Positions 32,420 to 38,065 of a stretch of 38,065 nt of DNA are shown one piece after another. Location: the NCBI GenBank assembly GCA_030456405.1, contig JAKDNQ010000001.1:1-38065 (forward strand). Reading direction: 5' to 3'. A model generated the notes under the pieces. The model saw only the letters and a program-made list of their open reading frames with translations. It was not told the origin of the DNA and ran no database searches. Origin of the DNA: Nitrospira sp. (GTDB lineage Bacteria; Nitrospirota; Nitrospiria; Nitrospirales; Nitrospiraceae). A program made the position numbers and the translations under genes. The stretch's first letter is position 1, and each line of letters starts with the position of its first letter.

Positions 32420-32742
32420 ATAAAAACCTCCTTGTTAGTTGTATCCATGTTCGACTTCGAGCAAGGGGGAAGTCTATGCATCTGGAATGGGCAATGCAAG
32501 ATGTTTCTCTGCATGGCTGCGCGGTTTTCTTGAAATACCGGCACTCGTTCTATAGTATTCGTCCCCATTGCACCGGTGCATGGTACTCGCTACTACGCGT
32601 GCTCCGGCTATCGGCTGTACCCCAGGGGCCATGTGACCCGGGCGATCACCAACTTGATCGCGACGGCCATCAACCGGCCTCATTCATGAATCGGGTACAG
32701 GACGAGTAGGAACTTCCGCATCTGCTAAAAGGAGTGGCCCTG
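32420..32742. other. Stretch without a recognised gene
   Basis: One plus-strand frame without a convincing start (about 32540-32689, stop TGA at 32687) ends GTRYYACSGYRLYPRGHVTR, then AITNLIATAINRPHS. It looks like the tail of a lost protein but matches nothing recognised. No other feature is supported. Confidence 0.3.
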
Positions 32743-32946
32743 ATGAAAATGCAACAGGTCAGTGATAACTGCTTTGCTGTCCTGAACGAGAAGAACCGCG
32801 TATGCGACGCCAACTCTGGCCTCATCAATCTGGGTGGCGGTGTGGTGATTGACACGCAATCGGATCTGCCTTATGCGCGCCAGATGATCGAGATGTTCAG
32901 CAAGATTTGGCCGGCCTATCCCGGAATCTCTACCCCTGGGAATTAG
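32743..32946 (+). pseudogene. Stub of an MBL-fold hydrolase gene
   Basis: MKMQQVSDNCFAVLNEKNRV, then CDANSGLINLGGGVVIDTQS and DLPYARQMIEMFSKIW are the first strands and helix of metallo-beta-lactamase-fold hydrolases (usual pattern: NSGLI..GGGVVIDTQ). The frame then ends PAYPGISTPGN and stops before the HxHxDH zinc motif, so no catalytic activity is possible. A good ribosome binding site (AAAGGAG) is still present. The full protein is normally about 300 residues. Confidence 0.75.
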
Positions 32947-33102
32947 GCAGTTGAGGGCTGTTTGGGACCGCTTGAGACAACAGACCGTTTTCAGGTGAGC
33001 GAAAACCCGTCATTCGGTGGGACCGCGTACGGGCATGATTGCCTTGACTCAACGCGTGTGACGAGATGATGACCAATCCTGAATGAGTCAGGAGGCTGTG
33101 AT

Positions 33103-33192
33103 ATGCCCTGGACAACGATTTCGCCGAAGTTTCACATTGTGATCCCCTTCCGTCGTCCGTTCACTTTGACGCAGCACCACGCCTTCAAGTAG
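33103..33192 (+). pseudogene. Stub of an AbrB/MazE-type antitoxin
   Basis: MPWTTISPKFHIVIPFRRPF and a stop after ten more codons. The beginning matches AbrB/SpoVT-type swapped-hairpin antitoxins (usual TTISPKFQVVIPKEVR). GGAGG eight bases upstream would start translation. It is cut off after the first beta-hairpin. It lies directly before the intact MazE-like gene. The 155 bases before it show nothing. Confidence 0.55.
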
Positions 33193-33233
33193 TATCGACA
33201 CCGTATCTACACAACGGAATGGAGGACGCAAAG

Positions 33234-33476
33234 ATGAAAACCACCGCCCAGAAATGGGGCAACAGCTTAGCCATCCGAGTGCCAAAGAGCATCGCGCAGC
33301 AGGCAGGACTCAAAGTGAAAGACGACTTGGATATCGAAGTGCGGAAAGGGACGCTCGTGCTGAGACCCCACCTGCGCCGAGTCTATCGGCTGGAGGATTT
33401 GGTCAAACGCATGACCCCGCGCAACGTGCATAAGGAACTCGACTTCGGCGGGCCTGTGGGTCGAGAAGCGCTGTGA
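33234..33476 (+). CDS. MazE-type antitoxin
   Basis: An 80-residue protein with the AbrB-like DNA-binding fold of MazE: KTTAQKWGNSLAIRVPKSIA, then QQAGLKVKDDLDIEVRKGTL. The C-terminal segment RLEDLVKRMTPRNVHKELDF is the toxin-binding tail. ATG 33234 has GGAGGACGC upstream; the in-frame ATG at 33219 lies before that ribosome binding site. Its stop overlaps the MazF-like start by one base. It neutralises the endoribonuclease and represses the operon with it. Confidence 0.9.
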   Translation: MKTTAQKWGNSLAIRVPKSIAQQAGLKVKDDLDIEVRKGTLVLRPHLRRVYRLEDLVKRMTPRNVHKELDFGGPVGREAL

Positions 33477-33814
33477 TGAGCAGGCGTTCGTATGTGCCGG
33501 ATCGCGGCGACATTGTCTGGCTGCAATTTAATCCACAAGCGGGCCACGAACAGGCCGGCCACCGACCGGCCCTTGTCCTGTCACCGGCGAGCTACAACCG
33601 TCGGAGCGGGTTGATGCTCTGTTGTCCCATGACCAGCCAGAGGAAAGGCTATCCCTTTGAAGTGATGATCGCGGTGGACACCGATCGTGAGAGCGTGGTG
33701 CTTGCGGATCAAGTCAAGAGTCTTGATTGGAAAGTCAGGAAGGCGGTGAAGAAAGGAACCGCGTCGACCGACGTGATCGTGGAAACGCTGAGCAAGCTTC
33801 AGACGCTCCTATGA
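33476..33814 (+). CDS. MazF/PemK-type endoribonuclease toxin
   Basis: A 112-residue toxin that cleaves mRNA at short sequences. YVPDRGDIVWLQFNPQAGHE and QAGHRPALVLSPASYN contain the strand and the conserved RP-x-LVLSP motif; LMLCCPMTSQRKGYPFEV and VVLADQVKSLDW follow, with the Gln-Val-Lys and Asp of the family. Nothing is missing. The ATG at 33476 (or GTG 33473) overlaps the antitoxin stop, so translation is coupled. Confidence 0.9.
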   Translation: MSRRSYVPDRGDIVWLQFNPQAGHEQAGHRPALVLSPASYNRRSGLMLCCPMTSQRKGYPFEVMIAVDTDRESVVLADQVKSLDWKVRKAVKKGTASTDVIVETLSKLQTLL

Positions 33815-33906
33815 CAATTGCAAAGCGGCTCCCGTATCTCTTCACACCCGCGCGACTCGTCGGAAATGAAGAATGACCCTGATTCTCACCCTCGCGGACA
33901 CTCTTG

Positions 33907-34161
33907 ATGCGCCAGCATTGTCTTAAAATTGTTTTCTCTGTCTGCCTGCTCATCCTGTGTCTCACCGCCATTTCCCTTCCGGTCCAAGCCGCCGTCGTGG
34001 TGCTCAAGAACGGCGATCGGATTTCCGGCCGGATCGTCAAAATGGAAAAAGAGCGGCTCGAGATCGATCCGCCGTTCTCAGATATCATCAAGATCAAATG
34101 GGAAGACATCCAAACCCTACGGCAATTTCCGATCCGAGAGAACATCCCTCACCTTTGTTGA
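33907..34161 (+). pseudogene. 5' stub of a DUF481 (YdiY-like) gene
   Basis: Signal peptide (KIVFSVCLLILCLTAISLPV, then QA) and AVVVLKNGDRISGRIVKMEK followed by LEIDPPFSDIIKIKWEDIQT. It then derails into RQFPIRENIPHLC and a stop. The segment 33942-34109 is nearly identical to 34952-35117 in the full-length gene downstream. The stub keeps what looks like the original N-terminus (MRQHCLKIVFS). The DUF4258/MqsA-like pair lies between the two copies. 34162-34295 shows nothing. Confidence 0.8.
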
Positions 34162-34295
34162 TCTCATGCGGACGAAGAAGGCTGGTCAGCTTTCTATGCC
34201 CATACAACAGGTCGCTTGCCTTTTGAGGGTCACGCCTCTACTCTTGACCCCTCACGGGTGAAACACCACCCGCATATAGCTGAGTCCAGATTCGG

Positions 34296-34622
34296 ATGAG
34301 CCTTGATGAGATACAGCGACTGATTCGCGAAGGCCGATATGAGGTCAGCATCCACGCACAGCAGGAGCGGCTAGAGGAAGATCTGGATATTGAAGAGATC
34401 GAATCGGCTGTATTGCAGGGGGACCTCATCGAAGATTATCCGACCGATCCCCGCGGCCCAAGTTGTCTCGTCGGTGGTCTTGCGGGAGCCAAACCGATCC
34501 ATGTTGTGCTAGGATGGGCCAGGGTAATAAGCCAATCAGAGCCCATCCTCAGGATGATCACTGTGTATATCCCTCGACCTCCAAAATGGACGGACCTTCG
34601 AACAAGAGGCGCCAAGCCATGA
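34296..34622 (+). CDS. DUF4258 protein, toxin-like
   Basis: A 108-residue protein: MSLDEIQRLIREGRYEVSIH followed by AQQERLEEDLDIEEIESAVL and GDLIEDYPTDPRGPSCLVGG, the DUF4258 arrangement with its conserved SxHA..R. The strand LRMITVYIP near the end is also typical. DUF4258 genes normally pair with MqsA/YgiT-type zinc-finger antitoxins, and one overlaps its stop here (ATGA). The fold is thought to be RelE-like; activity has to be inferred. Confidence 0.85.
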   Translation: MSLDEIQRLIREGRYEVSIHAQQERLEEDLDIEEIESAVLQGDLIEDYPTDPRGPSCLVGGLAGAKPIHVVLGWARVISQSEPILRMITVYIPRPPKWTDLRTRGAKP

Positions 34623-34864
34623 GTATCTATGTAGACTGCACATACTGTGGAGGAGAAGTAGAGGAACGACACATCAATTACGACTATCGCCGCCGCGATC
34701 ACTTGCTGGTACTGCGAAATGTGCCGGCTGGTGTGTGCCTTCAGTGTGGGGAGAAATACTTCACCCCTGATGTGCTGAAGAAGATGGATCTCAGCTTTCA
34801 CAACATCTTTGAACGGGCTCAGCAACCTGATCAGGTCTTAGATGTACCCGCGGTCAATTTTTGA
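34619..34864 (+). CDS. MqsA/YgiT-type zinc-finger antitoxin-like protein
   Basis: An 81-residue protein. Two CxxC motifs (CTYCGG and CLQCGE) form a zinc site; RDHLLVLRNVPAGVCLQCGE and KYFTPDVLKKMD match the N-terminal domain of MqsA. The C-terminal helix-turn-helix of full MqsA is absent, as in many small YgiT-type partners. It overlaps the upstream DUF4258 gene by four bases, and its last codons overlap the apparent start of the DUF481 gene. Confidence 0.85.
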   Translation: MSIYVDCTYCGGEVEERHINYDYRRRDHLLVLRNVPAGVCLQCGEKYFTPDVLKKMDLSFHNIFERAQQPDQVLDVPAVNF

Positions 34865-35933
34865 AGCGCTGTGCTCGTTGTTCCCAAGAAGTTGCGTTCC
34901 GGCCCCAGCAGAGCAACCCCCGCTTCTCAAAGCTCTTCTCCCTGTCTGCCTTCTCATCCTGTTTCTTACCGCCATTTCCCTTCCGGTCCATGCCGCCGTC
35001 GTGGTACTCAAGAGCGGCGATCGGATTTCCGGCCGGATCGTCAAAATGGAAAAAGAGCGGCTCGAGATCGATCCGCCGTTCTCAGATATCATCAAAATCA
35101 AATGGGCCGATGTCCAAAGCATCACGAGCGAACGTCCCATGTCGGTCAAACTGTATGGAGAACTTCCCCTGCCTGAAAACGCAGGAGAACAAAGACTCGA
35201 CCGGATCATCGTCTATTGGCTTGGCGAAGGTGGGACGATCAAGCTTGAGGACGTGCGCGCAATCAACTTCGCGGAAAACGATTATCGCGGCTACATCAGC
35301 GTCGGCGGCAATCAAACCTCCGGCAACTCAGAAACCCAAGCGTTGAACGTCTCAGGGAATCTCATCTACCGGAGACTCGAACACCGCTACACCCTGGACG
35401 GAAAATATAATCGCGGGCAAGCCGATGGAACGGACACTGCCAACAACGGCGCCTTCAGTATCAAGTACGACTACTTTCTGGCTCCTCGGATCTACATGGG
35501 CGCGTTGAACCTCGTCGAATCGGACCAGTTCCAAGACCTCAGTCTGCGCAACACGAGCGGCCTCATCCTGGGCTACGATCTCCTCGACCGAGAGCACCAC
35601 AATTTAACCATAGCGGCCGGCCCGGCGGCCGTGTACCAGGATTACACAACGGAGCCGGCGACCATCACACCCTCCATGGCCGGGATCCTGCGATACCAAT
35701 ATATGATCCGGGGTGATGATGTGATCTTCTTCCAGCAGACCCAGGGATTTAAGGATCTGGGGCATGGGTCTGCGACGCGTGTGAATGCCGACCAGGGGAT
35801 CAGGGTGAAAATCACTAAAAACTGGCGGGTGAACTTTGAATACGATCTTCGGTACAACTCATTGCCGGTCGAGGGTCGCAAGGCGGTCGACACCACCATT
35901 ATCTTTGGATTCAGCTACGACTTCAAACCATAG
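34842..35933 (+). CDS. DUF481 (YdiY-like) outer-membrane protein
   Basis: A 363-residue protein, or shorter depending on the start. After a hydrophobic segment (LLPVCLLILFLTAISLPVHA) comes AVVVLKSGDRISGRIVKMEK, a small beta domain often found ahead of DUF481. From about residue 145 the DUF481 barrel follows: RGYISVGGNQTSGNSETQAL, LEHRYTLDGKYNRGQ, NLVESDQFQDLSLRNTSGLI, and the end VDTTIIFGFSYDFKP. The first residues (MYPRSIFEALCSLFPRSCVP) are unusual for a signal peptide and overlap the MqsA-like gene. The natural start was probably lost when the cassette was inserted; the stub at 33907 retains a normal one. Confidence 0.8.
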   Translation: MYPRSIFEALCSLFPRSCVPAPAEQPPLLKALLPVCLLILFLTAISLPVHAAVVVLKSGDRISGRIVKMEKERLEIDPPFSDIIKIKWADVQSITSERPMSVKLYGELPLPENAGEQRLDRIIVYWLGEGGTIKLEDVRAINFAENDYRGYISVGGNQTSGNSETQALNVSGNLIYRRLEHRYTLDGKYNRGQADGTDTANNGAFSIKYDYFLAPRIYMGALNLVESDQFQDLSLRNTSGLILGYDLLDREHHNLTIAAGPAAVYQDYTTEPATITPSMAGILRYQYMIRGDDVIFFQQTQGFKDLGHGSATRVNADQGIRVKITKNWRVNFEYDLRYNSLPVEGRKAVDTTIIFGFSYDFKP

Positions 35934-35973
35934 GGACGGAAAGCCGCCCGCACGATGTTCCCCTGTTAACACG

Positions 35974-36919
35974 ATGTACGTTCGACATGCCGCCCGGCAT
36001 CACTTTTCCAAGCAAGTACGAACGCTCGCGTTTCTCGCAATTGTTGTCGGGCTCTGGCTCCCTCCCCAGCTGACCTTCGCAGAAGAAGGCTGGTCTCTCG
36101 AAGGTCGGGGGACGCTCTTCTATACCGACGATGTCGGCCTATTTTCCGCCACCCGCCGTCTGAGCCGTGATGGCGACCCAACCCAACCGGCCATCGACTC
36201 GAAACTGATGGATCAGGGATCGGACATGGTGTTCGAGCCAGCGGCCAACATCACGCGGTCCTCGACGAATAATCTTGGACGACTCGACCTGAACGTGCGG
36301 GGCCAGGGCTTCATCTTCACGGACAATCCGCAGTTCAACCACGGCACGCTGCGGCTCCAGGCTACAGCTGACGGCTGAAAGATTCACCAGTTACATCTGG
36401 TCTACCCGCCTCATTCACGATGTGACGCCGGACCTTTCGGTCCGATTGCTCAACCGGTACGGCATGCGCCGCTATAACGACGCCTTCTCAGAACGCGACA
36501 CAAACTTCTGGACAATCGGCCCCCACGTGGATTGGCGCGTCGCCAAGAAGGTCAAACTCGGTTTCAGCTACCACTATGAACGAGGGCTTGCAGAGGGACG
36601 CAATCAACCGCAGTTCGAGGACGATACGTCCTACATCAACCACTATTTATCCGCAGACGTGGATGTGGAGCTGACCGAACGGCTCTCGCTCCTCACCGCG
36701 TTTCACTTTGAACACAACATCTGGACCAGCGGTCTGGCGGGCGATGAGCGGAACGGCGCCTATGAAAACATCTACCAGGGCGAAATGATTTTGGCCTATC
36801 GCCTGACAGAGTCCATCCAAGGATTCGGCGGGCTCCAACATGCCATCCGCAAGGAGAATGTCGATCCAGATTCCATAAAGAACACCAACGTCGGCATCGG
36901 CCTCTCTGCGCGATTCTGA
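35974..36919 (+). pseudogene. Broken outer-membrane protein gene
   Basis: Frame one (from ATG 35974) gives a signal peptide (TLAFLAIVVGLWLPPQLTFA) and EEGWSLEGRGTLFYTDDVGL to HGTLRLQA, then a TGA at 36376. A second frame continues LTAERFTSYIWSTRL, then VTPDLSVRLLNRYGMRRYND, and ends ENVDPDSIKNTNVGIGLSAR plus F, a proper barrel end. Both parts have the character of one outer-membrane beta-barrel, so a deletion with a frameshift near 36362-36378 has split the gene. The family was not identified. Confidence 0.7.
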
Positions 36920-36984
36920 ATAAGCCGTAGCCTGGGAGGAATCGGCGGCCTCCCGCGGGGCATACGCTTGTGGTTTCTCGGGTC

Positions 36985-37034
36985 CTGTCTGTTTAGTCTG
37001 GTTCAACCAGACAAACGAAACAAACCAAACAACG
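36985..37034. repeat. T/G-rich then A/C-rich hairpin repeat (block P3)
   Basis: CCTGTCTGTTTAGTCTGGTT and its rough complement AACCAGACAAACGAAACAAA, meeting at GTCTGGTTCAACCAGAC. Shortest member of the family also seen at 18912 and 24290. The remainder of 36920-37356 holds no gene. Confidence 0.7.
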
Positions 37035-37299
37035 AGCTTATTAAACTTGGGACTGACTTCCTGTCTGTCTAATGGGGGGCCTTAATCTGCGCGAATAAAT
37101 ATGGGTTATCGGCTTTACATTGAAATACTTGCCCAATATAATCCGGTGGTTTTGCACGTATGTGACCGTGAAGGACACGTGTGCGTTGACCGCACGAGGT
37201 GCTCACGCCAGTAATTCCCGCTGCTGTCGGCGCATATATGTTCCAGCTCCATTGTGTGTGACGGAGTAGGTACGGGTACGACCAAAAGTTAAGGTTCCC

Positions 37300-37305
37300 T
37301 ATAAT
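37300..37305 (+). promoter_or_regulatory. Possible -10 element of the bamA gene
   Basis: A perfect TATAAT lies 52 bases before the ATG at 37357. No good -35 (TTGACA-like) hexamer is seen 16-18 bases upstream. Confidence 0.3.
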
Positions 37306-37356
37306 GCTGCTATTGTTTCATCCCTGTGCTTGTGGGATGCAGATCCAGTGAGGGGA

Positions 37357-38065
37357 ATGTGTCGTTGGGCGGAGCCATGCCGGCTTTTCGTCATGGTCTT
37401 CATCACCCTGGTTTGCAGTATGCTGCCGATGTTTGCGATCGGTGCGGAGCAGGCCGGGGTGAAAGTGACGTCGATTGAGATTCGAGGAAACAAACGGATT
37501 GAGTTACCGGCGATTGTCGGTCGATTGACATTGAAGCCCGGCGATCCCCACACCCCTGAAAATGTGCGTGGGCAAATCAAGATTCTCTACGAAACCGGGT
37601 ACTTTGAAGAGGTGCAGGTGGAGACTGAATTGAGAGCGGGCGGGGTAGCCCTGACCTTTCTGGTCCGCGAGAAACCGTTTATCACCGAGATCGTGTTTGA
37701 CGGGAATACCGCGCTCAGCGACGAGAAGCTTAAAGAGAAGATCACAATCAAGAGCCAAGCCTTTCTCGATCAGTTACAGGCGAAGGAGAGCGCGGAGAAG
37801 ATTCGCCTGGCCTACCAAGGGGACGGTTATTTCAATTGCGGGGTGATTCCGATCGTGCAGACCTTGGATGAGGATCGGAAGCGCCTGACGTTTTTTGTGA
37901 AAGAAGGGGACAAGGCGCGCGTCAAAACGGTGAATTTTGACGGTCTGCACGCGGCGACGAAAGACGAGATGTTTAAGGTGATGGCCACGCGAGAATGGAT
38001 TCCATGGTACGGATTGATCACCCAGCTGAAGTTGCCGTCGCTGGTCTCGGATGCCGGCGTGTTAA
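37357..38065 (+). CDS. bamA: BamA outer-membrane assembly factor, N-terminal part
   Basis: The frame is open from ATG 37357 to the window edge (236 codons). A signal peptide (LFVMVFITLVCSMLPMFAIG) is followed by POTRA domains. POTRA1: GVKVTSIEIRGNKRIELPAI, then TPENVRGQIKILYETGYFEE. POTRA2: VREKPFITEIVFDGNTALSD, then AEKIRLAYQGDGYFNCGVIP. POTRA3 begins DKARVKTVNFDGLHAATKDE. These are the periplasmic modules through which BamA binds partners and nascent barrel proteins; the barrel itself lies beyond the window. The start is supported by the signal peptide but its ribosome binding site (GAGGGG, close to the ATG) is not ideal; ATG 37393 is an alternative. Confidence 0.88.
   Translation, partial: MCRWAEPCRLFVMVFITLVCSMLPMFAIGAEQAGVKVTSIEIRGNKRIELPAIVGRLTLKPGDPHTPENVRGQIKILYETGYFEEVQVETELRAGGVALTFLVREKPFITEIVFDGNTALSDEKLKEKITIKSQAFLDQLQAKESAEKIRLAYQGDGYFNCGVIPIVQTLDEDRKRLTFFVKEGDKARVKTVNFDGLHAATKDEMFKVMATREWIPWYGLITQLKLPSLVSDAGVL

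Noticed and set aside
32474..32683. Minus-strand frame of 69 codons
   Set aside because: No start signal, no domain and low-quality composition. The plus-strand tail in the same place looks more protein-like but is also unproven.

Overview
The window looks like a chromosomal stretch of a Gram-negative, moderately GC-rich bacterium. The mix of genes (alpha-carbonic anhydrase, DcaP-like porins, DUF4410/DUF4136/DUF3313 lipoproteins, DUF433/DUF5615 and other toxin-antitoxin debris) and the 7-nt periodic GATNCGN/ATCNCGN hairpin repeats are most reminiscent of Nitrospira (Nitrospirota). That is an inference from memory of such genomes and was not tested. No rRNA, tRNA or CRISPR array was recognised.

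Layout. (1) 1-2016 is a scrapyard: two damaged copies of one small membrane-protein gene flank a DUF433/DUF5615 toxin-antitoxin-like pair and the P-loop tip of an ATPase. A HigA-type antitoxin without a visible toxin and the C-terminal tail of another protein follow. (2) 2017-25813 is a long run of genes all on the minus strand. From 2 to 23.4 kb almost every product carries a signal peptide or lipobox. It holds two DcaP-like porins around an alpha-carbonic anhydrase, two formylglycine-type sulfatases of different size classes, a DUF1254/DUF1214 protein, a true formylglycine-generating enzyme with both catalytic cysteines, a FadL-type channel, a second outer-membrane protein, paired DUF4410 lipoproteins, paired helical periplasmic proteins, a DUF4136 lipoprotein, a cut-short SYLF protein and an M48 metalloprotease lipoprotein. 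A lipoprotein of unknown function, a two-TM potassium channel and an AI-2E-type permease complete it. (3) 25.8-31.6 kb is an accessory region in which genes alternate with long hairpin blocks of 7-nt units. The genes are a four-helix-bundle (23S rRNA intervening-sequence type) protein, an orphan XRE antitoxin preceded by a chimeric ATPase/toxin remnant, one broken and two intact AAA+DUF4143 ATPases. (4) 31.7-36.9 kb holds a DUF3313 lipoprotein, gene stubs (MBL hydrolase, AbrB), a MazEF-like pair, a DUF4258/MqsA-like pair sitting between two copies of the 5' end of a DUF481 gene, and a broken outer-membrane protein gene. (5) At 37357 the gene for the Omp85 assembly factor BamA starts and runs off the right edge.

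How the genes may work together. The sulfatases and the enzyme that activates them are all exported, so sulfate-ester hydrolysis would take place in the periplasm, with porins and FadL-like channels as possible entry routes. This is inference from neighbourhood. The accessory parts look like repeated insertion and decay of toxin-antitoxin and DUF4143-ATPase cassettes. The three damaged ATPase copies are all broken at the P-loop, and two toxin-antitoxin cassettes are flanked by direct duplications of host gene 5' ends. The hairpin blocks share 42-nt segments in direct and inverted orientation, so they seem to have spread as units.
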